Assembly (NCBI GenBank): GCA_964373575.1 | Contig: CAYJVB010000011.1 | Location: forward strand, 1 to 24,687 | Source of the DNA: CAYJVB01 sp964373575 | Lineage (GTDB): Archaea; Aenigmatarchaeota; Aenigmatarchaeia; CG10238-14 | Reading direction: 5' to 3' | DNA: 24,687 nucleotides | Part shown: piece after piece, positions 1 through 7,728 of the stretch | Layout: each line of letters opens with the position of its first letter | How positions within the stretch are numbered: position 1 is the first letter of the stretch | The notes under the pieces: generated by a model | What the model saw: only the letters and a program-made list of their open reading frames with translations | What the model was told of the DNA's origin: nothing | Databases searched by the model: none | Translations under genes and position numbers: made by a program

Positions 1-98
1 TTGATTTTGATTAGAGAAAAGTAGAGTTATTATTTAGAATTAGGCAACGGTACCGGTAAATCTAAAAGATTTAATGATTATAATTTTAAAATGATGAT

Positions 99-791
99 AT
101 GAAGTTCGTAATTTCAAATCATATTTTTGAGAAATATTCAGATGCCGTTATTGGAGTAGTTGTAGCTAAAAATCTGGATAATTTAGGAGAAAACAAAGAA
201 ATTGAGAAATTATTAAGACAAGAGGAAGATAGAGTTAAAAATGAATTTAACTTAGAAAATTTAGCACAAAATCCTATAATTGCAAACTGGCGAAAAGCTT
301 ACAAATTGTTTGGCTCTGATGACAGGTGTTCAAGTGAAGCACTGATTAGAGTTGTTTTAAAAGGAAATCAAATTCGTCACATAAACAAACTTGTAGATGT
401 CTATAACTATATTTCTCTAAAATACAAAACTCCGGTTGGCGGCGAAGATTTGGATAAGATTGAAGGTGATATATACTTGAAATTTGCTAATAGTGATGAG
501 AAGTTCACAATTTTAGGCGGAACTGAGGTAGAAAATCCCAAAGAAGGAGAGGTTGTTTATGCTGATGATAAAGAAGTTATTTGTAGAAAATGGAATTGGA
601 GAGAATCGGACAATACTAAACTAACAGAGAGAACAAAGAACGCCTTTCTTGTCATAGACGCCTTGCCTCCTGTTACAGAAAATATAGTTAAAAGCGCTGT
701 GGGAGAATTTGCTAAATTAGTCAATAAATTTTGTAATCCTGAAACCTCAACTTTTATCTTGAACTCAGAGAATACACAAATTGAATTTTAA
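99..791 (+). CDS. B3/B4 tRNA-binding domain protein
   Basis: This 230-residue protein looks like a stand-alone B3/B4 domain, the fold that forms the editing module of the phenylalanyl-tRNA synthetase beta chain (COG3382 group). Visible family features are WRKAYKLFG near residue 65, a conserved segment leading into LVDVYNYISLKY near 98-110, the GGEDLDKIEGDIYLKF stretch near 115-130, and CRKWNWRESDNTKLT near 161-175. Stand-alone members are thought to bind amino acids or tRNA, perhaps in quality control, but their substrate is not established. The ATG is preceded by AT-rich sequence about 25 bases upstream and by no clear Shine-Dalgarno, so the mRNA may be leaderless. No functional partner is visible next to it. 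Family assignment is fairly secure; the role is open. Confidence 0.8.
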   Translation: MKFVISNHIFEKYSDAVIGVVVAKNLDNLGENKEIEKLLRQEEDRVKNEFNLENLAQNPIIANWRKAYKLFGSDDRCSSEALIRVVLKGNQIRHINKLVDVYNYISLKYKTPVGGEDLDKIEGDIYLKFANSDEKFTILGGTEVENPKEGEVVYADDKEVICRKWNWRESDNTKLTERTKNAFLVIDALPPVTENIVKSAVGEFAKLVNKFCNPETSTFILNSENTQIEF

Positions 792-848
792 AAATGTTAT
801 ATTAAGGAACCAGTTAAATCTTAATTTAATGTAAACCAATTCAGTATT

Positions 849-1166
849 GTGGATCTGCAAAATTTCCTTAACTATACTGAAACAAAAGGCTATATGTATC
901 TTTTCATAGCACTAGTGATATCACTTTTCTATTTCCTAATTTGTCCGTTTGGCATAAATTGCAGGGTTCACAATCCTGTTGTAGGAACAATTTACTTCTT
1001 TGTTTTTCTGCCTTTCTACTTGTTTGTTCTAATACCTACAAATGCTGTTATTTTGTTATCGGTTGCACTTCTATTTTTCCATCTCTATTTTTTGTCATGC
1101 GTTCTGGCTGTAATATACGATCGATTAAGAAATATTCAAAGGCATCCAGCAGGTTATTCTACATAA
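849..1166 (+). CDS. Small hypothetical membrane protein
   Basis: I do not recognise this 105-residue protein. It starts at a GTG, with an AT-rich box about 25-35 bases upstream (near 815-828), so it could be leaderless; an internal ATG at 894 is the alternative start. It has two to four hydrophobic stretches (about residues 16-33, 43-65 and 66-88) separated by one CPFGINCRVHNP segment with two cysteines, and a short basic C-terminal tail. Its last 13 bases overlap the convergent 3' end of leuS. Real translation is plausible because the hydrophobic pattern is regular, but there is no homology argument. Confidence 0.5.
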   Translation: MDLQNFLNYTETKGYMYLFIALVISLFYFLICPFGINCRVHNPVVGTIYFFVFLPFYLFVLIPTNAVILLSVALLFFHLYFLSCVLAVIYDRLRNIQRHPAGYST

Positions 1167-3847
1167 ATTCCTGGTTTGCCAAACTTGGCTCTTTTTGATT
1201 TATTTTGTGGATCATATGTTTTATTATCATTCGCTTGAAATATTTCAACTTTTTTAAATCCAAATTCTTTTTTCAAGAAGTTTTCAGCACCCTTCAAATG
1301 ATCTAGCTCTTTCGGCGACGAAGTATAGACATACAAGTTATTGCTTTTTTGAGACAGTTTAATTACCTCTTTTATATCTTCCACGACTGCTTTAAGTTCA
1401 TTTTCTAACTGTATAGAATCTTTATTGATTATTTTTTCATCAAATTTAGGCCATTCTGCAGTTGAAATGAAACCTTTCTTTTTCATCATCTCCCATATTT
1501 CCTCACATATAAATGGCGAATAAACTGAAAGAACTTTAGTCATAACTTCTAACACATAGCTTAGAGTTGCTTTATGTGGCTTGTCAACTCGCTTCAAATA
1601 CCAGTGAATATCATTAAACATTTTGTGGAAGTTTGATAAGGCAGATCTATTTTTTAATTCCTCCAAATTTTCCGTCATTTCTTTAATGTAATTCTGAAAT
1701 GAAGATTCAAGCCAAATGTCAATTTTTCTTTCCTTTCCCTCAATGCCTTTGTTGTAGTTATTCTCTACAAGCGAATAGAAGTTGTTAAGTTTGCTTTGCC
1801 ATGACAATGTTGCTTGTTCAGTCCAATCAGGATCTTCCATACCCTCATTAGCATCCATTATTGTTATTCTTATAGCATCAGCTGAATATTTGTCTATAGC
1901 ATTCTGTAATGTGATGTAATTGCCTTTAGATTTACTCATCTTCTGTCCCTGTAATTGCTGCATGCCGTTGATGGTGAATGCTTTTGGCCATTTATTTTTT
2001 TCGTTAGTCCACATTGCTACATGATGAAATATCGAATAAGTTAAGTGATTGGGGACTAGTTCTTTGGCTGAACCCCGTAAATCAACACCATACCAGTAAT
2101 CAAACTCTTTTTTCATTTTTTCTATCTTGTCTCTATCTATCTTAGTTTCTTTAGAAACTTTGTTTACATCGCCTATACCCAAGTAAATATAATCAAATAA
2201 CTCTTTCTTCAACTGATGTGGTTCTATTTTTTCGCTATTAATGTGTTTTGAAATTGTATAGAAGGCCATGTATATTACACTGTCTGATAATGTCTCTACT
2301 ATCCATTCTTGGTCCCACGGTAATCTAGTTCCTAAACCGCTTCTTCTAGCACATGCCTTATCTTCAAGCCAGTCGATAATTTCTTCAAAATGTTTTCTTG
2401 CCTGCTCTGGATAGAATTTCATAGCTTTAACACACCCTTTCACTTTCTTTTTCCATTCAGCATCAGAGAATTTGAGGAACCATTGTTTTTCCAAAATTTT
2501 TACATGACATCTAGTTCCGCATCTGCAGACAACTTTGTTGGTTAACTCGAGAAATTGTGAAGTTAGACCTTGTTTTTTGAAATCATCTGACAGCTTTTTT
2601 TTACATTGAGATACCGGTAGGCCTTTGTACTTGCCCGTGTTTTCTCTTAAAATTCCCTGATGAAATTCTTTTTTATAGATAATCGCAGTAGCTTCGTCTA
2701 AATGTTGTTTATCTTCTTGATGCATTATTCCCATTTTGTCGCATATTTCAATAGCAGGGTGTTCACCAAACCCTTCAACTTTCACAACAGCTATAGGCTT
2801 GATTTTCTTTAGATCTTCTTTCTTAATCTTGTATTTGTTTTCTAATTCTCTTTCCTTCTTAACTAAATCTTTCAATGCCATCCAATCATACGGTGCGTGG
2901 GAGGGGACAGACATTACCACTCCTGTTGTGATGTCAGGATCAATAAAAGATGCTGGTAAAACTAGTATATCATTTTTTGTAATAGGATTTGTAACAAATT
3001 TACCAATCAAGCTTTCCCCTTTAATTTTCTCTTTAACCTCTATTTTGTGTAGTTGGTCTTTCAGTTTTGCTACTGCTGGTTCTGTTAGAATCCATGTTTC
3101 ATTATTTACACTAACTTTAACATAATCCAAGTCAGGGTGTACCCATACATTTGTAACACCAAAAACAGTTTCAGGTCTGAGCGTTGCTGTTGGCAGTATC
3201 TCTCCGGACTTCATCTTGAATTTGTAAACAACGTATTCTACTGGACTTTCACCCTCGCCTTCTAGTCTGTCATGATCTCCAGTGGGAGATTTGTCGTGCG
3301 GACACCAGACAACAGGATGAGTACCTTGAACAACATAACCTTTTGCTTTGAGGTGATTGTACTGCCATTCTATGAAGCGATTGAATTCTGGGTCAATGGT
3401 TGTGAATCTTCTGCTCCAATCAGCCGATGTTCCTGTATTTTCTACATCATTCTTTATCCTTTTTTCCCAGTATCTTGCAATATATTTTGGATCTTTGAAG
3501 TTGGCGAATTCTTTTTCAGATACATTGTCGTCTTTTAGTATGCGCTTTATTACTTCATCGCCTTTTTCAAGCCTTTCAGCTACGCCTAAAATAGGTTCGC
3601 CTGTTGCATGGAAAGCGAAGGGGAAGAGGACATTATAGCCTTGCATACGTTTGAATCTTGCGTAGACATCTAGCCTTGTTAGAGTGAAGCCATGACCGAT
3701 GTGAAGAGGACCGTTAACATAAGGGAATGGGAATGTAACGAAGCATTTTTTTCTTGAGTCAGGAACAGCCTCAAACAGTTTAGCATCTATCCATTTCTGC
3801 TTCCATTTCTGTTCAATCTTTTTGTGATCAATTTTAACAATACACAT
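1154..3847 (-). CDS. leuS: Leucyl-tRNA synthetase, archaeal type
   Basis: This class Ia synthetase charges tRNA-Leu with leucine. Counting from a GTG codon just before the chosen ATG, the HIGH motif lies at about residues 50-53 (GPLHIGHG) and KMSKS at about 637-641. The CP1 editing domain between them carries TLRPETVFGVT near 224-234 and GVVMSVPSHAPYDW near 310-323. A cysteine cluster (CRCGTRC, near 442-448) sits before the WFLKF segment. The length of about 897 residues and the order of domains fit the archaeal/eukaryotic-cytosolic LeuRS. The ATG at 3847 is preferred over the GTG at 3850 because a TATA-like box lies about 29 bases upstream, as expected for a leaderless transcript. The gene faces the intron-bearing tRNA-Arg divergently. 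Confidence 0.97.
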   Translation of the reverse strand: MCIVKIDHKKIEQKWKQKWIDAKLFEAVPDSRKKCFVTFPFPYVNGPLHIGHGFTLTRLDVYARFKRMQGYNVLFPFAFHATGEPILGVAERLEKGDEVIKRILKDDNVSEKEFANFKDPKYIARYWEKRIKNDVENTGTSADWSRRFTTIDPEFNRFIEWQYNHLKAKGYVVQGTHPVVWCPHDKSPTGDHDRLEGEGESPVEYVVYKFKMKSGEILPTATLRPETVFGVTNVWVHPDLDYVKVSVNNETWILTEPAVAKLKDQLHKIEVKEKIKGESLIGKFVTNPITKNDILVLPASFIDPDITTGVVMSVPSHAPYDWMALKDLVKKERELENKYKIKKEDLKKIKPIAVVKVEGFGEHPAIEICDKMGIMHQEDKQHLDEATAIIYKKEFHQGILRENTGKYKGLPVSQCKKKLSDDFKKQGLTSQFLELTNKVVCRCGTRCHVKILEKQWFLKFSDAEWKKKVKGCVKAMKFYPEQARKHFEEIIDWLEDKACARRSGLGTRLPWDQEWIVETLSDSVIYMAFYTISKHINSEKIEPHQLKKELFDYIYLGIGDVNKVSKETKIDRDKIEKMKKEFDYWYGVDLRGSAKELVPNHLTYSIFHHVAMWTNEKNKWPKAFTINGMQQLQGQKMSKSKGNYITLQNAIDKYSADAIRITIMDANEGMEDPDWTEQATLSWQSKLNNFYSLVENNYNKGIEGKERKIDIWLESSFQNYIKEMTENLEELKNRSALSNFHKMFNDIHWYLKRVDKPHKATLSYVLEVMTKVLSVYSPFICEEIWEMMKKKGFISTAEWPKFDEKIINKDSIQLENELKAVVEDIKEVIKLSQKSNNLYVYTSSPKELDHLKGAENFLKKEFGFKKVEIFQANDNKTYDPQNKSKRAKFGKPGIYVE

Positions 3848-3871
3848 CACCGCTAATAAGATAAATTTTAG

Positions 3872-3890
3872 TTATTTAAAAGATATAAAA
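3872..3890. promoter_or_regulatory. Shared TATA region of leuS and tRNA-Arg
   Basis: The AT-rich run reads TTATTTAAAAGATATAAAA on the plus strand. Read on the minus strand it gives TTTAAATAA, centred about 29 bases from the leuS ATG. On the plus strand the same box lies about 26 bases before the tRNA-Arg 5' end. It could serve both divergent genes. This is inferred from spacing and consensus only. Confidence 0.5.
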
Positions 3891-3903
3891 GTGTTACATG
3901 CTC

Positions 3904-4006
3904 GGATCCGTAGCTCAGCTTGGATACTGTCTATAACAAAAAGAGCAGCTGCCTTCTATCATAGGAAGAAAGCAGAAGGTCGTGGGTTCAAATCCCACCG
4001 GGTCCA
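3904..4006 (+). tRNA. tRNA-Arg(TCT) with two insertions
   Basis: The acceptor GGATCCG pairs with CGGGTCC, followed by discriminator A. The T arm is GTGGG-TTCAAAT-CCCAC, and the D stem GCTC pairs with GAGC. The anticodon loop becomes C-T-TCT-A-A when a 12-nt intron (3959-3970) is removed, giving anticodon TCT at 3955-3957. This intron fits a relaxed bulge-helix-bulge: CTTC pairs with GAAG, and the three-base bulges TAT and AAA hold the cuts after their second base. The D loop carries a second insertion of 16 nt (about 3926-3942, register uncertain by one base); removing it restores the usual AGCTTGGATA loop. The mature tRNA is 75 nt. The G27-A43 pair at the base of the anticodon stem is mismatched. 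Confidence 0.88.
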
Positions 4007-4058
4007 TATAAGATTTAAATACTTTTAGTATCAATACTTTTTCTATTGGCGAATTTAG

Positions 4059-4187
4059 ATGAGTAAAAATACGTATTCGATTGATGAAAAAATAAAATTG
4101 GGTGTATTTAGATTATACTATATTTTTGATGTATTAGCTATTATTGTAATATTACCTCTCTTATTGCTCGTATCTTTGGGGCAATAA
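4059..4187 (+). CDS. Small single-pass membrane protein, possibly frameshifted
   Basis: This 42-residue reading frame begins MSKNTYSIDEKIKLG and ends in a strongly hydrophobic segment (about residues 18-40), then stops at 4187. A good TATA-like box (GATTTAAATACTT, 4010-4022) lies about 40 bases upstream. I do not recognise it. The next frame (positions 2 mod 3) stays open from 4130 to a TAA at 4298-4300 and reads as a plausible soluble tail (ARIFGAIRDDSAPDV..., ...SYWFNDKVSHRC...) without its own start. One missing base near 4165 would join the two into a protein of about 80 residues, so this may be a frameshifted gene or carry a sequencing error. Confidence 0.4.
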   Translation: MSKNTYSIDEKIKLGVFRLYYIFDVLAIIVILPLLLLVSLGQ

Positions 4188-4304
4188 GGGATGATTCTGC
4201 TCCTGATGTGAAGACAGAGGACCTTTCTTATTGGTTTAACGATAAAGTTAGCCATAGATGTAGTTCTCATAATTTTTTTGTAAAAATAATGAAGTGGTAA
4301 ATCA

Positions 4305-4598
4305 ATGGTCAATAAAAGAATGCAATTATTTATGATACCTTTGTATGATCCGCTTACTGAACGAATTTATTCACAACTAGCATATGAAAGAGGAGGTAAA
4401 TTATATGCACATAATGGACCATCTTTTGAATATCATTCGGAGATAGTTTGTGTCAGCGTTGATTCGAACGGTTTGGGAGGAGTATATGTTCTGTTGGAAG
4501 AATTACCATATTTGCAACAATCTTTAGGTGTTACTCATTCTAGTCCACTATATGGTTACGTAGAATCTCGATACACTTTTGGTGGTATTACGAGTTGA
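4305..4598 (+). CDS. Hypothetical protein, first of a coupled pair
   Basis: I do not recognise this 97-residue protein. It looks soluble and mixed alpha/beta, with aromatic and glycine-rich segments (LYDPLTERIYSQLAYERGG near residue 13, VSVDSNGLGGVYVLLEELPY near 50) and no signal peptide or membrane segment. It begins four bases after the TAA that ends the possible frameshifted tail upstream. Its TGA overlaps the ATG of the next gene (ATGA at 4595-4598), which implies translational coupling. The ATG at 4305 is kept; a second in-frame ATG follows five codons later. Confidence 0.55.
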   Translation: MVNKRMQLFMIPLYDPLTERIYSQLAYERGGKLYAHNGPSFEYHSEIVCVSVDSNGLGGVYVLLEELPYLQQSLGVTHSSPLYGYVESRYTFGGITS

Positions 4599-4828
4599 AT
4601 GGGGTGATGGGTTATATGAATTCAGCTAAATTATACAGTGCAGCTAGAGGACAGGAAAGAGGCGGACTATATGATGTCAGAATGCTTTTAGTATCTGCGA
4701 GACCGGAGGCTATAAACACTTTTGAAGAACGGGAGGTAAGAGAAATAATGTCCTATTTAAAAATAAGAGATCCTGCAGCTTACTATAGGGCTCTTTCTAA
4801 ACTTAGAAATTCTCAATATCTTGAATAA
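4595..4828 (+). CDS. Hypothetical protein, second of a coupled pair
   Basis: This unrecognised 77-residue soluble protein is rich in Arg and Glu. The second half is likely helical (FEEREVREIMSYLKIRDPAA, about residues 43-62). The start overlaps the preceding stop by four bases; internal ATGs at residues 5 and 8 are alternative starts. Coupling to the gene before it is the only functional clue. It ends five bases before the convergent stop of the 17-residue peptide gene. Confidence 0.5.
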   Translation: MNGVMGYMNSAKLYSAARGQERGGLYDVRMLLVSARPEAINTFEEREVREIMSYLKIRDPAAYYRALSKLRNSQYLE

Positions 4829-4832
4829 TAAA

Positions 4833-4886
4833 TTACTTTTTCTTTCCTTTTGGTTTAGGGTTGTGAGCTGTACATGTTCCGCACAT
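4833..4886 (-). CDS. 17-residue CxxC basic micropeptide
   Basis: An ATG at 4886 opens an 18-codon frame encoding MCGTCTAHNPKPKGKKK. A perfect AGGAGG Shine-Dalgarno sits at 4895-4900, eight bases before the ATG, which is the strongest ribosome-binding site in the window. A TTTAAATAG-like box near 4935-4946 could be its own promoter; otherwise it is the distal gene of the Ogg2 transcript (48 bases after its stop). The peptide has Cys2, Cys5 and His8 followed by a lysine-rich tail, so metal or nucleic-acid binding is conceivable. I do not recognise the family. Confidence rests on the Shine-Dalgarno and the non-random composition. Confidence 0.5.
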   Translation of the reverse strand: MCGTCTAHNPKPKGKKK

Positions 4887-4934
4887 AATACTAACCTCCT
4901 TTGTGTAAATAATAGTATTTCGATCTATTAATTT

Positions 4935-5576
4935 CTATTTAAAAATTTCTCCCGTCTCTTTAGACCATAACAACAAGTCCAACTCAGCAAAAGGTATGTT
5001 TATATCTTTCGCAAATTTCATCATTTTTCCCTCTATTTCAAAATACTTCTTTGAAGTTAAAGATTGTGGTATTTCAGAAATTATACTAAATTCATGAAGA
5101 TTCTTCAATATATGCTTGTCTAATATTGCTAATTGTTCTCCCATTCCTATATTTCTCAGGAAATGACTAGCCTCTTTGTAACCGAACCCTTTGACATTTT
5201 GAACCAGCCACTCTCTTACTTGCTTAGGATGATAAGATGATTTGATAATGATTCGTATAGAAAATACTCCGTTTTTCATAAATTTTTCTCTAGCTTCAAC
5301 AACATATTTAGATTTGTTCTCAGGAAATCTTACTCCTTCTAAATATCTTTCTATCTCTTTAACAGTGCCTTTGAAGATTACTCCAGATTCGAACAGCTTT
5401 TTTACTGCTAAATCACATGTCTTGGCTCTGCTTTGTGGTGTTAACAAACAGAAAACAAACTCAGCGAAGAGCTCCTTGTCTGAACGGTTCATCACAGAAC
5501 TAAAATCAGTTAACCTTTGCTTTATAGTGCTCTTTCTTTCTTCATAAAGCTTTAATAGAACATTAGTATCTGTCAT
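4935..5576 (-). CDS. ogg: 8-oxoguanine DNA glycosylase/lyase, Ogg2 family
   Basis: This bifunctional base-excision enzyme removes 8-oxoguanine and nicks the abasic site. The family hallmark is a helix-hairpin-helix segment, VKGFGYKEASHFLRNIG near residues 128-144, with the expected Schiff-base lysine at about K134, followed by LDKHILK with the catalytic aspartate at about D153. The archaeal Ogg2 C-terminus FAELDLLLWSKETGEIFK is present. The ATG at 5576 gives 213 residues, close to Methanocaldococcus Ogg2 as I recall it; the longer frame from 5624 adds 16 residues unlike the family. The gene stands alone or with the 17-residue peptide gene downstream. Confidence 0.9.
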   Translation of the reverse strand: MTDTNVLLKLYEERKSTIKQRLTDFSSVMNRSDKELFAEFVFCLLTPQSRAKTCDLAVKKLFESGVIFKGTVKEIERYLEGVRFPENKSKYVVEAREKFMKNGVFSIRIIIKSSYHPKQVREWLVQNVKGFGYKEASHFLRNIGMGEQLAILDKHILKNLHEFSIISEIPQSLTSKKYFEIEGKMMKFAKDINIPFAELDLLLWSKETGEIFK

Positions 5577-5666
5577 TATACAAATATCTCTTGTTGTATT
5601 AAAATTCTTGTGTCCAAAGCCCATTTAAGTTTAACTAAATAATTCTTAATTGGAGAGGTTATAATA

Positions 5667-5825
5667 ATGACTTTTACAACTTATATTCCGTCAAATTTTC
5701 AATCATTGCAATCGGTATCATTTTTTAATGTTACCGTTACAATATTCGTAATTTTGATTTTATTCATTGCTGGATATTATGTCATATTTGAATCAGACAA
5801 GAGCAAAATTCCTGAATCTTTTTGA
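5667..5825 (+). CDS. Small single-pass membrane protein
   Basis: The 52-residue frame starts at an ATG with a good Shine-Dalgarno (GGAGAGG at 5652-5658, eight bases away) and an AT-rich box near 5631-5641. The N-terminal part is polar (MTFTTYIPSNFQSLQSVS), one transmembrane segment spans about residues 20-42, and a short charged tail (ESDKSKIPESF) probably faces the cytoplasm. No family is recognised. It lies between divergent ogg and the convergent 115-residue gene, ending five bases from that gene's stop. The ribosome-binding site makes it credible. Confidence 0.6.
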   Translation: MTFTTYIPSNFQSLQSVSFFNVTVTIFVILILFIAGYYVIFESDKSKIPESF

Positions 5826-5830
5826 GAACT

Positions 5831-6178
5831 TTACAATAAAAGATATTCTCTTCCGTCCTTTGTTAGCACATATAAATCCGATCCGTGCCCTATGTTTCTA
5901 ATATCTCCTAAACCGGAAATTTTTGCAGCTAGTTCACGAGTTGCACAGAAGAATCCTAGGGTATCTCGATCTTTTAAAGCCCTATACACAAAACTGTTAA
6001 GTCCTTCTGCATCATAAGGAGTTAATCTTTGAACTAAAGCTGTGCCTTCAGTTACTCCAAAAATTTTATATTTATTATCTTGAAGATAGTAAACCTTTCC
6101 TTTCAAATCTCTTGCTAACGCATCTTCGGCCATCATAACTGCATGCGTTATGGCTGAAGGTAGATTAAAGATAGCCAT
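5831..6178 (-). CDS. Hypothetical soluble protein
   Basis: I do not recognise this 115-residue protein. It has an N-terminal helix-like region (about residues 8-25, AVMMAEDALARDL), a central alpha/beta part (KVYYLQDNKYKIFGVTEG), and ends in DLYVLTKDGREYLLL. No membrane segment or cysteine motif is visible. A TTTAAA box about 25 bases upstream of the ATG on the minus strand suggests a leaderless or short-leader message. It is separated by 60 bases from tatD upstream on the same strand. Confidence 0.6.
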   Translation of the reverse strand: MAIFNLPSAITHAVMMAEDALARDLKGKVYYLQDNKYKIFGVTEGTALVQRLTPYDAEGLNSFVYRALKDRDTLGFFCATRELAAKISGLGDIRNIGHGSDLYVLTKDGREYLLL

Positions 6179-6238
6179 GTAAATAACTCAACAATTAGTT
6201 TTAAATTTCTGTCTATGACATGGAATTTAGTGATTTGG

Positions 6239-7000
6239 TTAGATCAAGTCAATCTTGAAAAATTTTTCAGCATTGCGAATTATCTTTCTGTCAATTTCTT
6301 CTTTTGATATTTCTCTTAATTCGGTCATTGTATCTAAGATGTACTCAACATTATAAGGAAAGTTAAGCTGTCCTGGATTGGGTGAAAGGAAAGGAGCATC
6401 AGTTTCTGTAAATAGATTATCTAATGAAAATTTTTTCGCAATTTTCTTTGTATTTTTTGATCTGTTGATGCTAGTGGTAATGCCTATCATAAATCCTTTA
6501 TTTATAATTTCTTTTGCTAGCGTGATGTTACTTGTATAAGAATGGAAATACACTTTTTTCAGTTTTCTTTCTGTCACAGTATCAAAACATTCCTGCTCTG
6601 CTTTCCTTGTATGCAAAACTATTGGCATATCCATCTGTTCCGCTAAATCCAAGCACTTGTGAAACACATTTCTTAATCTTTCGTTTATTTTCTCCTCAGG
6701 AAACCAATACCTATCTAGTCCTATCTCACCCACCCCAATAATATGATCACTTTCATTAGCAATCAAATCCAAATACTGTTCCACTTCTTTATCGCTCATT
6801 TTTTCAATATCAACAGGATGTAAACCTAGAGTAACATATATAAATCCTTCATGCAGCTTAGCTAGCTCTAAAGTCTTTAAAGCATCTTTGGGATAACCGC
6901 ATGTTATTACAGCATCCATCCGCTTTTTGCATTCTTCGATTACTTTTTCTTTTATCTCGAACAGACCAGGATATGTTAAGTGGCAATGAGTATCGATCAT
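6239..7000 (-). CDS. tatD: TatD-family metal-dependent DNase/hydrolase
   Basis: This amidohydrolase-superfamily TIM barrel binds two metals and typically acts as a 3'-5' DNase. Motifs in order are MIDTHCH (first metal histidines), GEIGLDRYW (metal glutamate), VLHTRKAE, FHSYTSN and FTETDAPFLSPN (metal aspartate). The ATG at 7000 places DTHCH at the N-terminus, as in the family, and gives 253 residues. The longer frame to 7054 is rejected because its ATG lies inside a TAAATAAAT promoter-like box. The gene is divergent from the PLDc_N membrane gene, and their promoter regions overlap. Confidence 0.93.
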   Translation of the reverse strand: MIDTHCHLTYPGLFEIKEKVIEECKKRMDAVITCGYPKDALKTLELAKLHEGFIYVTLGLHPVDIEKMSDKEVEQYLDLIANESDHIIGVGEIGLDRYWFPEEKINERLRNVFHKCLDLAEQMDMPIVLHTRKAEQECFDTVTERKLKKVYFHSYTSNITLAKEIINKGFMIGITTSINRSKNTKKIAKKFSLDNLFTETDAPFLSPNPGQLNFPYNVEYILDTMTELREISKEEIDRKIIRNAEKFFKIDLI

Positions 7001-7081
7001 AGCAAAATGTTGGCATTTCAAAATCAAAAATCTATCTTCAGCTGCAAAAAGCATTTATTTAGATCCTTTCAATATATTATT

Positions 7082-7312
7082 ATGGGACTGATAGGCACTA
7101 TGCTTGGCGTAACGATATTCATGTTACTCTTTATGTTAGCTTTAGTAGGGTTAGTTGTAATTATAGTAGTTTTTTGGACATGGATGCTTATTGATTGTTT
7201 GCAGAGAAAGAAATTTGACGATAAACTGGTCTGGATTTTAGTACTGATATTCTTAAATTTATTTGGGGCGTTTTTGTATTATATTTTAGTTAAGCGGAAG
7301 AAGAAAAAATAG
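7082..7312 (+). CDS. PLDc_N-type small membrane protein
   Basis: The 76-residue protein has two transmembrane segments (about residues 5-33 and 46-68), with the linking motif FWTWMLIDCLQRKKFDDKLVW and a lysine-rich tail (VKRKKKK). This matches the N-terminal membrane module of phospholipase-D/cardiolipin synthases (PLDc_N), which also occurs alone in small archaeal and bacterial proteins of unknown role. The ATG at 7082 is chosen over the longer frame from 6980, which would run antisense through tatD. An ATTTATTTAG box about 25 bases upstream suggests a short leader. Confidence 0.75.
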   Translation: MGLIGTMLGVTIFMLLFMLALVGLVVIIVVFWTWMLIDCLQRKKFDDKLVWILVLIFLNLFGAFLYYILVKRKKKK

Positions 7313-7342
7313 AATTTATGTTTGATTCTTCTTTATTATGAC

Positions 7343-7639
7343 ATGGATTTTTACATGTATATTGTCAGAGCTAGAAGTAATTGGATTCTACTACATCCAG
7401 GCGGACAAGGATTAAAACATATCGATGTTAATATTACTGACCGATATTTATTAGCTGAAGATGATGTGGAACAATTATTACTTCTTCAGGGCAATAGCAT
7501 TTCTTTGATTACTATTGATACTTTGGAAAGATATGTGACAGTGAGAAATCTTACTTTTGATCCTAATAAAAGTCCATCAGATGTTGAAACAGCAGAATAT
7601 GGAAGAGTTTTTGCATTATATAAAAATACTGGAAAATAA
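7343..7639 (+). CDS. Hypothetical protein
   Basis: The 98-residue protein beginning MDFYMYIVRARSNWILLHPG is not recognised. It looks like a small mixed alpha/beta domain without membrane segments. The open frame extends back to a TTG at 7322, but the ATG at 7343 is a better start; another ATG follows at 7355. It lies 30 bases after the PLDc_N gene and about 90 bases before dinB, all on the plus strand. No Shine-Dalgarno is evident. Confidence 0.5.
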   Translation: MDFYMYIVRARSNWILLHPGGQGLKHIDVNITDRYLLAEDDVEQLLLLQGNSISLITIDTLERYVTVRNLTFDPNKSPSDVETAEYGRVFALYKNTGK

Positions 7640-7728
7640 TGATCTTAGTTCAAATCAAGGCAAAAAAACACTGTTCATCCACATCCTACCCCAGTTAAGC
7701 CTAAGATATGTCCTGCTATCTAATTGTT

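Noticed and set aside
1..98. Possible end of an upstream gene (frame 1 stops at TAG 22-24) and a CGGTACCG palindrome near 49-56
   Set aside because: Too little sequence lies before the stop to support a gene, and a single 8-mer palindrome is not meaningful alone.
2736..3638. Plus-strand open frames within leuS
   Set aside because: They are antisense shadows; leuS carries HIGH and KMSKS and is continuous.
4118..4312. Minus-strand 64-residue frame opposite the small membrane protein
   Set aside because: It has no ribosome-binding site, its composition looks random, and it runs antisense to the better-supported plus-strand frames.
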